Positions 17,368 to 25,753 of a stretch of 64,000 nt of DNA are shown one piece after another. Location: positions 62,001 through 126,000 of the forward strand of contig NZ_BEVZ01000004.1 of assembly GCF_003112515.1 (NCBI RefSeq), read 5' to 3'. Position 1 is the first letter of the stretch; each line of letters begins with the position of its first letter. Both the position numbers and the translations under genes were made by a program. The DNA comes from Streptomyces fragilis (GTDB lineage Bacteria; Actinomycetota; Actinomycetes; Streptomycetales; Streptomycetaceae). Under the pieces are notes generated by a model. It did not search any database, was not told the DNA's origin, and was given only the letters and a program-made list of their open reading frames with translations.

Positions 17368-17850
17368 GTGGCCAGTCGAAACGCAGACCCGAGCGGCGGT
17401 ACCCCCCAGCTGGATTCCGTCTCCCTCGCGATCATCGAGCAGCTCCAGGAGGACGGCCGGCGCCCCTACGGGGCGATCGGCAAGGCGGTCGGCCTGTCCG
17501 AGGCGGCGGTGCGCCAGCGGGTGCAGAAGCTGCTGGACCAGGGCGTGATGCAGATCGTCGCGGTGACCGACCCGCTCACCGTGGGCTTCCGCAGGCAGGC
17601 CATGGTCGGCGTCCACGTCGAGGGCGACGTGGAGGCGGTGGCCGACGCGATCGCCGCCATGGACGAGGCGGAGTACGTGGTGATGACGGCGGGGCGGTTC
17701 GACCTGATCGTGGAGGTCGTCTGCGAGGACGACGAGCACATGCTGGAAGTGATCAACCGGCGTGTTCGCGCCGTTCCCGGAGTGCGCTCCACCGAGAGTT
17801 TCGTCTATCTCAAGCTCAAGAAGCAGACCTACATGTGGGGAACGCGATAG
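17368..17850 (+). CDS. Lrp/AsnC-family transcriptional regulator
   Basis: A 160-residue feast/famine regulator. The N-terminal helix-turn-helix is visible in AIGKAVGLSEAAVRQRVQKLL and the C-terminal ligand-binding (RAM) domain from about residue 75 (QAMVGVHVEGDVEAVADAI), ending in VYLKLKKQTYMW. Start choice is uncertain: GTG at 17368 is taken, but GTG at 17353 and TTG at 17332 are in frame and no strong ribosome site decides. It stands between the divergent dehydrogenase and the following aminotransferase, which it overlaps or abuts, so it probably senses a polyamine or amino acid and controls both. Confidence 0.87.
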   Translation: MASRNADPSGGTPQLDSVSLAIIEQLQEDGRRPYGAIGKAVGLSEAAVRQRVQKLLDQGVMQIVAVTDPLTVGFRRQAMVGVHVEGDVEAVADAIAAMDEAEYVVMTAGRFDLIVEVVCEDDEHMLEVINRRVRAVPGVRSTESFVYLKLKKQTYMWGTR

Positions 17851-17852
17851 CC

Positions 17853-19313
17853 GTGCAGAGCCCATCTCCCAGCAGCCCCGGCAGTCCCAGCGGCGCCAGC
17901 AGTCCCAGCGGCCCCGGCGTCCCCGACGGCCCCGGCAGCCCCGGCAGCCCCGGCGGCAAGGACCGCGGCAGGGCCGCCTACGACCACCTGTGGATGCACT
18001 TCACCCGCATGTCGTCGTACGAGAACGCCCCCGTCCCGACGATCGTGCGGGGGGAAGGCGTCCACATCTTCGACGACACGGGCAAGCGGTACCTGGACGG
18101 CCTGGCCGGCCTCTTCGTGGTCCAGGCGGGCCACGGCCGGGCGCAGCTCGCCGAGACGGCCGCCGCGCAGGCGCGTGAGCTGGCGTTCTTCCCCGTGTGG
18201 TCCTACGCCCACCCCAAGGCCGTCGACCTGGCCGAGCGGCTCGCGCACCATGCCCCGGGGGACCTGAACAAGGTCTTCTTCACCACCGGCGGCGGCGAGG
18301 CGGTGGAGACCGCCTGGAAGCTGGCCAAGCAGTACTTCAAGCTGACCGGCAAGCCCACCAAGCACAAGGTCATCTCCCGCGCCACGGCCTACCACGGCAC
18401 CCCCCAGGGCGCCCTCTCCATCACCGGGCTGCCGGCCCTGAAGGCCCCGTTCGAGCCGCTGGTGCCGGGCGCGCACAAGGTGCCCAACACCAACATCTAC
18501 CGGGCCCCGCTCCACGGCGACGACCCGGAGGCGTTCGGCCGCTGGGCCGCCGACCAGATCGAGCAGCAGATCCTCTTCGAGGGCCCCGACACGGTCGCCG
18601 CGGTCTTCCTCGAGCCGGTGCAGAACGCCGGCGGCTGCTTCCCGCCGCCGCCCGGGTACTTCCAGCGGGTCCGGGAGATCTGCGACACCTACGACGTGCT
18701 GCTCGTCTCCGACGAGGTCATCTGCGCGTTCGGCCGCCTGGGCACCATGTTCGGCTGCGAGAAGTTCGGCTACCGGCCGGACATGATCACCTGCGCCAAG
18801 GGGATGACCTCGGGCTACTCGCCGATAGGGGCCTGCATCGTCTCGGACCGCGTCGCCGAGCCGTTCTACCAGGGGGGCAACGTCTTCCTGCACGGCTACA
18901 CCTTCGGCGGCCACCCGGTCTCCGCGGCCGTCGCGATGGCCAACCTCGACATCTTCGAGCAGGAGAAGCTCAACGAGCACGTGCTGGCCAACGAGAGCGC
19001 CTTCCTGGGCACCCTGCGGAAGCTGTGCGACCTGCCGATCGTGGGCGACGTGCGGGGCAACGGCTTCTTCTACGGCATCGAGCTGGTCAAGGACCGGGAC
19101 ACCAAGGAGACCTTCGACGCGGAGGAGACCGAGCGGGTGCTCTACGGGTTCGTCTCGAAGAAGCTCTTCGAGAACGGCCTGTACTGCCGGGCCGACGACC
19201 GCGGCGACCCGGTGATCCAGCTGGCCCCGCCGCTGATCTCCGACCAGGGAACCTTCGACGAGATCGAGCAGATCCTCCGCGCCACCCTCACGGAGGCGTG
19301 GACCAAGCTCTGA
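17853..19313 (+). CDS. Class III omega-aminotransferase, probable putrescine/diamine aminotransferase
   Basis: PLP enzyme of about 486 residues. Marks are FFTTGGGEAVETAWKLAK, LVSDEVICAFGRLG and the Schiff-base lysine in ITCAKGMTSGYSPIGA. The core pattern is that of actinobacterial aspartate aminotransferase family proteins that act on diamines, monoamines or beta-alanine with pyruvate. With the adjacent dehydrogenase it would turn putrescine into GABA through aminobutanal. The GTG at 17853 follows the regulator stop by two bases and has GGGGAA upstream; GTG 17835 is an alternative. Residues 4-33 are a Ser/Pro/Gly repeat before the conserved core begins near AYDHLWMHFTRMSSYENAP. Confidence 0.86.
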   Translation: MQSPSPSSPGSPSGASSPSGPGVPDGPGSPGSPGGKDRGRAAYDHLWMHFTRMSSYENAPVPTIVRGEGVHIFDDTGKRYLDGLAGLFVVQAGHGRAQLAETAAAQARELAFFPVWSYAHPKAVDLAERLAHHAPGDLNKVFFTTGGGEAVETAWKLAKQYFKLTGKPTKHKVISRATAYHGTPQGALSITGLPALKAPFEPLVPGAHKVPNTNIYRAPLHGDDPEAFGRWAADQIEQQILFEGPDTVAAVFLEPVQNAGGCFPPPPGYFQRVREICDTYDVLLVSDEVICAFGRLGTMFGCEKFGYRPDMITCAKGMTSGYSPIGACIVSDRVAEPFYQGGNVFLHGYTFGGHPVSAAVAMANLDIFEQEKLNEHVLANESAFLGTLRKLCDLPIVGDVRGNGFFYGIELVKDRDTKETFDAEETERVLYGFVSKKLFENGLYCRADDRGDPVIQLAPPLISDQGTFDEIEQILRATLTEAWTKL

Positions 19314-19392
19314 CCCCGTCGCACCGGTCGGACAGGCCGAACAGATCGGACAGGTCGGACCGATGAGCTGACCGTGCGACAAGTGGGACGGC

Positions 19393-19443
19393 GTGCGGGG
19401 CCGGACGGGTGAGACACGAGCCCCGAGGGCCCCGGCCTCGCAC
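19393..19443 (+). terminator. Imperfect long-loop hairpin after aminotransferase
   Basis: GTGCGGGGCCGG (19393-19404) pairs with CCGGCCTCGCAC (19432-19443) with one mismatch around a 27-base loop. The long loop makes this a weak terminator call. Confidence 0.35.
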
Positions 19444-19554
19444 GGCCGCCGCCCGGTTCTACCTAGCGTGCCCAGTGACCGATCGGGGCTGCCTTCGTTC
19501 CCCCGTACGGGGGACACGCAGCCATCGCACGCGATCTGAACCGAGGTGACGCCC

Positions 19555-20295
19555 GTGGAGGCCCCGCCGGACAACGACGTGCTCTGGGCCAGAGCCCTGC
19601 ACTTCACGCATCGCGACCGCACGCCCGGGCTGAACGGCGTATCGCTGGGCGTCCGGGACGGCGAGATCCTCGCCGTGGGCGGCCCGCGCGGCAGCGGCAA
19701 GACCACGCTGCTGCGCTGTCTGTCGGGCATGCTGTCGCCCACCAAGGGGGAGGTCTGGTTCAACAGCACCCCCGTGCACACCATGGGCCCGCTGAGCCGT
19801 GAACGGCTGCGCCGGGAGCGGTTCGCCTGGATCGACCCGGAGCCCGGACTCGTCCCGGAGCTGACCGTCTGGGAGAACGCCGCCCTCCCCCTGATGCTGC
19901 GCGGCATGGGCCGCCGCAAGGCCAGGGAGCGCGCCGTCGACTGGCTGGAGCGTCTGGACGTCGGGGCGTTCGCCCGGAAGACCCCGCTGCAGCTCAACCA
20001 GGCGCAGCGCCAGCGGGTGGCGATCGCCCGCGCCCTCGCCCCCTCCCCCACCGTGCTGTTCGCCGACGAGCCGACCGCGCCGTTGCACCGCGCCGACCGG
20101 GTGCACGTCCTGCGCACCCTGATGACCGCGGCGCGTTCGCACGACATCACCGTCGTGCTGGCCACCGGCGACCTCGAAGCCGCCGCCCTGGCCGACCGCG
20201 TCGTCCACCTCCTCGACGGACGCCGTGTCAGCAACGCGCAGCTGCCCCCGGCTGCCGGCACGGAGGGGCGCGCCTCGTGCTCGCTCTCCGTCTAG
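19555..20295 (+). CDS. ABC transporter ATP-binding protein with altered signature
   Basis: Cytoplasmic ATPase of 246 residues. Walker A is GPRGSGKTT and Walker B is VLFADEPTAPLH. The signature loop reads LNQAQRQRVAIARAL instead of LSGGQ, and the usual D-loop GLD is replaced by APLH, so ATP hydrolysis may be weak or asymmetric. The Q-loop region shows WIDPEPGLVPELT. GTG at 19555 has GAGG eight bases upstream; GTG 19546 is possible. It overlaps the next gene, a membrane protein, by 19 bases, so the pair forms one transporter of the LolD/MacB-like type with unknown substrate. Confidence 0.8.
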   Translation: MEAPPDNDVLWARALHFTHRDRTPGLNGVSLGVRDGEILAVGGPRGSGKTTLLRCLSGMLSPTKGEVWFNSTPVHTMGPLSRERLRRERFAWIDPEPGLVPELTVWENAALPLMLRGMGRRKARERAVDWLERLDVGAFARKTPLQLNQAQRQRVAIARALAPSPTVLFADEPTAPLHRADRVHVLRTLMTAARSHDITVVLATGDLEAAALADRVVHLLDGRRVSNAQLPPAAGTEGRASCSLSV

Positions 20296-21629
20296 GCCGC
20301 CGTTCCGGCGCCGCCGTCCAGCTCCGCCGGCTGATGGTCGTGGCGGCGTCCGGCGGTACCGGGTTCCTGCTGCTGTCCGCCCTCGCCCACGCCTTGGCCC
20401 ATCCCGAGGCCCCGGGCGACGCCTCGGTCCGGCTGGCCTGGTGCGCCGCCCCGCTGGCCGCCACCGTGTACCTCGCGGTGGCGGTGGCCCGCACCGACCC
20501 GGGGACCCGGCCGCGACCGGGGCTGTCGGCCATCGGCCTGGGGCCGGGCCGTCTGATGGCCGTCTCCGCGGTGACGACGGCGCTGAGCTGCCTGCTCGGC
20601 TCGGCGCTGGGGCTGCTGTTCTTCCTGCACCTGCGCGGCGACCTCACCGGCATGCCGTTCGACGGCGGGGCGGCCGCCCTCCTGTCGGCCGGTCCGCCGC
20701 TCCCGCTGCCGGCCACGCTCACGCTGCTCGCCCTGGTCCCGCTGATCGCCTCCGTCGCGACCGTCCTGGCGCTGCGTCCGCGGGAGGCCGGCGGCCTGCG
20801 CGGCGCGGCCCGCCGCCGGACGGCCGGCGCCCGGCGCCGCGATCCGGGGGCGTCCCCGGGCTCCCCCGGGTCCCCGCCCGCCCCGGCACCGGCCTCCTCG
20901 CCGTCCCCCGCGTCGGTGCTCGACGGGGAGGCCGCGGCCACCGGCGGGGTCGCCGCGGTGGCCGTGGCCGACGAGGACCCGGACGACGACGGGCCCGCTC
21001 CGGTGCGCGTGGCCGGTGTGCAGGCTCCGCTCACCGCCGCTCCCGACGGGCTGCCGTGGGGTGTGGCGATCCTGGTGGCGGGCCTCGGCGTCGCCACCTA
21101 CGCCAACCGCACCGGCGTCGCCCTCTCCGCCGACCTGTCGACGGTGCCCGGAGGCCTGCTGGCCGGGTGGGCGCTGGCCGCGCTGGGCCTGGCACTGATC
21201 GGCCCCGGCCTCACCCACCTGTGCGGACGGCTGCTGCAGGCCGCCCGCCCGGGCGCGGTCCGGCTCCTCGCGGGGCGGGTGCTGATGGCCGAGGCCTCCC
21301 GGATCGGACGTCCGCTGGGCGTGGTCGCGGCGGTCGCCGCGCTGGCCTACGCCCTGATCCTGCGCTACGGCCTCGGCGGTCCGGTCCTCGGCCCGCTGGG
21401 AGTGCTGGGCGCGGTGCTGGTGGCGGGCTGCACGGCGGCGACCCTCGCCGCGGCCGCGATCGAGGTCCGTCAGCTCCGGGCGGACACCATGCTGGCCCTG
21501 CTGCGCGTGGGCGCCCCCGCCACCACGCTGCGCGCCTGTGCCGCCCTGCGCGCGGGCGTCCTGCTCGCCGTCTACGGTCCGCTCACCGTGGCGGTGGCCG
21601 AACTGGCCTCGCTCACGCCGGGGAGCTGA
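20277..21629 (+). CDS. Polytopic membrane protein, partner of the ABC ATPase
   Basis: A 450-residue membrane protein with about eight hydrophobic segments, for example LMVVAASGGTGFLLLSAL, ALSCLLGSALGLLFFLHL and ILVAGLGVATYANRTGVAL. A cytoplasmic or loop region of about 60 residues (about 175-240) is Pro/Ala/Ser/Asp-rich and low in complexity. The first half starts on a GTG with GGAGGGG upstream and overlaps the ATPase gene. It is most simply the permease of the pair, though no sequence motif names a substrate. FtsX-type domains are possible but not confirmed. Confidence 0.75.
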   Translation: MLALRLGRRSGAAVQLRRLMVVAASGGTGFLLLSALAHALAHPEAPGDASVRLAWCAAPLAATVYLAVAVARTDPGTRPRPGLSAIGLGPGRLMAVSAVTTALSCLLGSALGLLFFLHLRGDLTGMPFDGGAAALLSAGPPLPLPATLTLLALVPLIASVATVLALRPREAGGLRGAARRRTAGARRRDPGASPGSPGSPPAPAPASSPSPASVLDGEAAATGGVAAVAVADEDPDDDGPAPVRVAGVQAPLTAAPDGLPWGVAILVAGLGVATYANRTGVALSADLSTVPGGLLAGWALAALGLALIGPGLTHLCGRLLQAARPGAVRLLAGRVLMAEASRIGRPLGVVAAVAALAYALILRYGLGGPVLGPLGVLGAVLVAGCTAATLAAAAIEVRQLRADTMLALLRVGAPATTLRACAALRAGVLLAVYGPLTVAVAELASLTPGS

Positions 21630-21681
21630 CCGGGACCGACCCGGACCGGTCCGCCGGGAAGTGATCCGGAAGAAGTCCGGA

Positions 21682-21714
21682 AGGGCGCCGAACTCGCGAT
21701 GAGTCCGGCGCCCT
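21682..21714 (+). terminator. 14-bp stem terminator after the ABC pair
   Basis: AGGGCGCCGAACTC (21682-21695) pairs with GAGTCCGGCGCCCT (21701-21714) with one mismatch and a five-base loop, 53 bases after the permease stop. Confidence 0.65.
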
Positions 21715-21761
21715 CGCGCGGTCTCCCCTACAACCGCACAACGTGTCGAGGAAGGCGTTCC

Positions 21762-22169
21762 ATGTACCAGCAGATGATCTTCGTGAACCTGCCCGTCAGT
21801 GACATCGAGGCATCGAAGACGTTCTTCTCCGGGCTCGGCTACTCCATCAACCCGCAGTTCTCCGACGAGACGACCGCGTCGGTGGTCGTCGCCGACAGCA
21901 TCATCGTGATGCTGCTCGCGCACGAGAAGTACCAGCAGTTCACCGACAAGGAGATCGCCGACGCCAGGAAGACCAGCGAGGTGCTGGTCGCCCTGAGCGC
22001 GGAGAGCCGCGAGAAGGTCGACGAGCTGGTCGAGCGGGCGCTCTCGCTGGGCGCCACCGAGCCGCGCGCCCCGCAGGACCTGGGCTTCATGTACGGCCGG
22101 GCCTTCGACGACCTGGACGGTCACACCTTCGAGGTCGTCTGGATGGACCCGGCGGCCATCGACGGCTGA
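21762..22169 (+). CDS. VOC (glyoxalase-like) family protein
   Basis: Small cytosolic protein of 135 residues with the paired beta-alpha-beta-beta-beta pattern of the vicinal oxygen chelate fold. It starts MYQQMIFVNLPVSDIEASKTFF and ends with GHTFEVVWMDP, where the Glu of the second module is a likely metal ligand. GAGGAAGG precedes the ATG at 21762. Members of this subgroup have mostly unknown substrates; a role in detoxification or antibiotic resistance cannot be assigned here. It is a single-gene unit. Confidence 0.85.
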   Translation: MYQQMIFVNLPVSDIEASKTFFSGLGYSINPQFSDETTASVVVADSIIVMLLAHEKYQQFTDKEIADARKTSEVLVALSAESREKVDELVERALSLGATEPRAPQDLGFMYGRAFDDLDGHTFEVVWMDPAAIDG

Positions 22170-22245
22170 CCCGGCCGGGCGTGCGCCGGGCCGCGCTCGG
22201 CCCGGTCCGGTCCCTTCCGTCCCGCGCGGCGCCGGCGCGGACCGG

Positions 22246-23043
22246 TCAGCCCCACTTGGTGCGGGCCAGCCAGAAGTCCAGCAGCGCGCGGTCGCCGAGC
22301 ACCTCGAGCGACCCCGCGTCGGGCCTCGTCCTCCGCTGGAAGGCCAGCATCACCTCGGTCAGCGGTCCGCGCAGCGCCACGTCGGCCCTGCCGTGCCGCC
22401 GGCTCCACCTGACGCCCTCGTCGGCGAGCTCGACCAGCCACTCGGCGTCGAGCCCGGCGGGGGCGTCGGTGGCGTGCAGGTGGAGGGTGCGTCCGCCGAG
22501 GCGCAGGTCGGCGCCGGCCTGGTCGTCCGGGTCGCGCTGGGCGAACCGGACGATCCGCAGCCACTCCTCGATCGTGTCGGCGGCCATCTCGGGCGCCACC
22601 TCGTACGGCTGCCCGGCGGCGAGGGCGGCGTCGGCCCGGTGGACGGCCAGCTCGTTGCTCATCCGGCGGGCCCAGAAGCCGGCGGTCCGCTCCTCGAACC
22701 AGGACCAGACCGGTGTGTCCGGGGCCGCGCCGGACAGCGCCTCGACCAGCAGCCGCCCGGACTCCTCCAGCCACGCGTCCAGAGCTGCCGCGTCGCCGCG
22801 TGCCCCGGGGCCGCCGAAGAGCAGCACCTCCTCCTCGGGCAGCTCCGCGGTGGCCCTCCGCGCGACCAGCAGCGCGGCCCACCGCAACGCCCCGCCGATG
22901 TGCCGGACCAGGTCCTCCAGCGTCCAGTCCGGGCAGGTCGGCACCCCGGCGGCCAGGTCGGCGCCGGAGGTCACCACCGCCCTCAACTGCCGGACCTGAC
23001 GGCTGACGTTCGCGATGTGGTCCTCGTGGGAGAGAGTGATCAT
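22246..23043 (-). CDS. Maleylpyruvate isomerase/mycothiol-dependent family protein
   Basis: Cytosolic protein of 265 residues with an N-terminal four-helix mycothiol-dependent maleylpyruvate isomerase-type (DinB-like) domain and a C-terminal SCP2-like domain. Family features are CPDWTLEDLVRHIGGALRWA near residue 38, where His is a metal ligand, and the later RMSNELAVHRADAALA with Glu and His. The family is common in actinobacteria that make mycothiol and includes transferases and isomerases; the substrate here is not known. It is followed 200 bases on by the thiamine transporter operon in the same direction upstream of it, with a 23-bp gap. Confidence 0.82.
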   Translation of the reverse strand: MITLSHEDHIANVSRQVRQLRAVVTSGADLAAGVPTCPDWTLEDLVRHIGGALRWAALLVARRATAELPEEEVLLFGGPGARGDAAALDAWLEESGRLLVEALSGAAPDTPVWSWFEERTAGFWARRMSNELAVHRADAALAAGQPYEVAPEMAADTIEEWLRIVRFAQRDPDDQAGADLRLGGRTLHLHATDAPAGLDAEWLVELADEGVRWSRRHGRADVALRGPLTEVMLAFQRRTRPDAGSLEVLGDRALLDFWLARTKWG

Positions 23044-23066
23044 CCCCGCACCCTAGGGTCCGTGGT

Positions 23067-24089
23067 TCAGCCGAGCACCACGGTTTCTCGGGTGTCGAAG
23101 GAGACCGAGACCCTGTCCCCCTGCCCGGGGGCGTCCCGCAGCGGGCACAGCGCCTCCAGTTCGGGCGCGTCCCCGTCCCGGCGCAGCCGTAGCGCGACCT
23201 GCGCGCCCTGGAAGGTGCGGGCGGTCACCGTGTACCCGGGCTCCGCCCCGGCCGCCGTCACCCGCACGCCCGACGGCCGCACCAGCAGCGTCCGTTCGCC
23301 CTGCGCGGAGCCCTCCGGTACGGGCACCCGGCCCCAGGGCGTCTCGGCCACCGTTCCGCGGACGCTCGCCCCGGTGACGTTCTCGAAGCCGAGGAAGCGG
23401 GCGACGAAGGCGTCCGCGGGCCGCTGCCAGACCTCCAGCGGCGTGCCGGACTGGGCGATCCGCCCGTCCCGCATCACCACCACCCGGTCGGCGAGTGCGA
23501 AGGCCTCGCCCTGGTCGTGCGTGACCGCCAGCACGGTCGTGCCCAACCGGCCGAAGAGTTCCCGCAGTTCGACCACCAGCCGCTCGCGCAGGGTGCGGTC
23601 GAGCTGGCCCAGCGGCTCGTCGAGCATCAGCAGCCGGGGGCTGGGGGCCAGCGCGCGGGCGAGGGCGACGCGCTGCTGTTCGCCGCCGGACAGCGTGCCG
23701 ACGGCGCGCCCGCCTGCCCCGGGGAGTCCGACCAGCTCGAGCAACTCCCGCACCCGCGCTGCCTGTTCCTCACGTCCGGCACCGCGCATGCGCAGTCCGA
23801 AGGCGACGTTGCCCGCCACGTCGCGCTGCGGGAAGAGCTGGTGGTCCTGGAACATCAGGCCCACGCCCCGCCGGTGCGCGGGCACCCGCACCTGGTCGTG
23901 TCCGTCCAGCAGCACCCGCCCGGCGTCCACCTGCTGCAGGCCCGCCACGGCCCGCAGCAGCGTCGACTTGCCGCTGCCGCTGGGGCCGAGCACACAGACG
24001 ATCTCGTGCTCGGCGACCGCCAGGTCCACCGCGTCCAGGGCGGCGTGTCCGCCGAACCGGACCGTCGTGCCCTCCAGGCTGAGCAGCAT
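23067..24089 (-). CDS. thiQ: Thiamine ABC transporter ATP-binding protein
   Basis: Cytoplasmic ATPase of 340 residues. Walker A is GPSGSGKST, the signature is LSGGEQQRV, Walker B LLMLDEPLGQLD and the switch histidine VTHDQGEA. A C-terminal TOBE-like region follows. The ATG at 24089 lies two bases after the permease stop. Assignment to thiamine rests on the TPP riboswitch at the head of the operon and the ThiB-type binding protein; by itself the sequence would only say Fe/sulfate/polyamine-type importer ATPase. Confidence 0.85.
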   Translation of the reverse strand: MLLSLEGTTVRFGGHAALDAVDLAVAEHEIVCVLGPSGSGKSTLLRAVAGLQQVDAGRVLLDGHDQVRVPAHRRGVGLMFQDHQLFPQRDVAGNVAFGLRMRGAGREEQAARVRELLELVGLPGAGGRAVGTLSGGEQQRVALARALAPSPRLLMLDEPLGQLDRTLRERLVVELRELFGRLGTTVLAVTHDQGEAFALADRVVVMRDGRIAQSGTPLEVWQRPADAFVARFLGFENVTGASVRGTVAETPWGRVPVPEGSAQGERTLLVRPSGVRVTAAGAEPGYTVTARTFQGAQVALRLRRDGDAPELEALCPLRDAPGQGDRVSVSFDTRETVVLG

Positions 24090-24091
24090 CG

Positions 24092-25753
24092 TCAGAACTC
24101 TCCCGTCCGGTCGCCCCGCAGCCGCTCCAGCATCAGCAGGGCCGCCGCGCACACCACCATCAAGATCACCGAAAGGGCCATGGCCTGGCCGTAGTTGAGG
24201 TCACCCGGCCGCCCGACGAGCTTGGCGACGGCGACCGGCAGGGTCGGGTTGTCGGGCCGGGCGATGAACACCGTCGCCCCGAACTCGCCGAGGGACACGG
24301 CGAAGGCGAACCCCGCGGCGATCAGCAGCGCCCGGCGCACCATGGGCAGGTCCACCTCGCGCCACACCCGCCAGGGCGAGGCGCCGAGGACCGCGGCGGC
24401 CTCCCGCAGGCGGTGGTCGACGGCGCGCAGCACCGGCAGCATGGTCCGCACCACGAACGGCACGCCGACCAGCGCCTGCGCCAGCGGGACCAGGATCCAG
24501 GTGGAGCGCAGGTCCAGCGGGGGTTCGTCCAGGGCGATCAGGAAGCCGAAGCCCACGGTCACCGCGGAGACGCCCAGCGGCAGCATCAGCAGCGCGTCGA
24601 ACCCGCGCACCCACCGGCCGGCGTCCCGCCGGGCGAGGGCCGCGGCGGCGAGTCCGCCGATCACCACCGCGATCGCCGTGGCGGCCACCGCGTACTCGAG
24701 CGAGTTCCCCACCGCCTCGATCGGCGGGACGAGGAACGCGCCGCCGTCCGCCTCGGTGAGCTGCCGGTAGTAGCCGAGCCCGGCCGCGAAGGACCGCTGC
24801 ACCAGCACCGCCGGCGGCAGCACGATCAGCACCGCGGTCACCAGCAGCACCCCGGCGAGCAGCAGCCGCTGACCGGCGCCGCGCGGCGGGCGCGCGGTCG
24901 TGGCGGGGTCGACCAGCCGCAGGGTGGCCTCCCGTCGCCGCACCGTCCAGGCGTGCACGGCGAGGACCGCGCCCACCGCGGCGAACTGCACCAGGCTGAG
25001 CACGGCGGCCGTGGACAGGTCGAGCAGGGCCGCGGTCCTGCGGTAGATCTCCGTCTCCAGCGTGGCGACCCCGGGGCCGCCGAGGACCTGCACGATGCCG
25101 AAGGAGGTGAAGGTGAACAGGAAGATCATCAGTGCCGCCGCGGCGACGGCCGGACCCAGCGCCGGCAAGGTCACCGTCCGCCAGGCCGCGACCCGTGAGG
25201 CCCCCAGCATCCGGGCGGCCTCCTCCTGCCCCGGGTCCAGCTGCGCCCACAGTCCGCCGACCGTGCGCACCACCACCGCGAAGTTCACGAACACGTGCGC
25301 GAGCAGGATGGCCCACACCGTGCCGTCCAGCCGGACGCCCCACCAGGTGTCGAAGAGCCCGCCGCGTCCGACGACCGCCAGGAAGGCGGTGCCGGCCACC
25401 ACGGTCGGCAGCACGAACGGCACGGTGACGACCGCCCGCAGCAGCTCCCGTCCGGGGAACCGCAGCCGGGCGAAGACGTAGGCGGCGGGCAGCGCCACCA
25501 CCAGGGTGAGCGCCGTGGAGGCCAGGGCCTGCCAGAGCGTGAACCAGAGGACCTCGCGGACCTCCGGCCGTCCCAGCACGCCCGCGGCCTCTCCGAGCTG
25601 CCAGCTCCCGTCCTCGCCGCGCAGTCCGCGCAGGACGATGGCGACGACGGGGTAGGCGAAGAAGACCGCGAAGAACGCGACGGGCACGGCCATCAGGCCG
25701 AGCCGCGCCGCGTCGCTCCGCAGCCTTCCCCGGGCGTCGGCGGGGGTGGTCAC
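24092..25753 (-). CDS. thiP: Thiamine ABC transporter permease (fused double permease)
   Basis: Membrane channel of 553 residues made of two fused permease modules with about six helices each, as in ThiP and FbpB. Each half carries an EAA-type coupling loop: EEAARMLGASRVAAWRTVT in the first and REAAAVLGASPWRVWREVD in the second. The GTG at 25753 overlaps the thiB stop as GTGA, so translation is coupled; an upstream in-frame ATG at 25786 would lie inside thiB and is rejected. Confidence 0.86.
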   Translation of the reverse strand: MTTPADARGRLRSDAARLGLMAVPVAFFAVFFAYPVVAIVLRGLRGEDGSWQLGEAAGVLGRPEVREVLWFTLWQALASTALTLVVALPAAYVFARLRFPGRELLRAVVTVPFVLPTVVAGTAFLAVVGRGGLFDTWWGVRLDGTVWAILLAHVFVNFAVVVRTVGGLWAQLDPGQEEAARMLGASRVAAWRTVTLPALGPAVAAAALMIFLFTFTSFGIVQVLGGPGVATLETEIYRRTAALLDLSTAAVLSLVQFAAVGAVLAVHAWTVRRREATLRLVDPATTARPPRGAGQRLLLAGVLLVTAVLIVLPPAVLVQRSFAAGLGYYRQLTEADGGAFLVPPIEAVGNSLEYAVAATAIAVVIGGLAAAALARRDAGRWVRGFDALLMLPLGVSAVTVGFGFLIALDEPPLDLRSTWILVPLAQALVGVPFVVRTMLPVLRAVDHRLREAAAVLGASPWRVWREVDLPMVRRALLIAAGFAFAVSLGEFGATVFIARPDNPTLPVAVAKLVGRPGDLNYGQAMALSVILMVVCAAALLMLERLRGDRTGEF

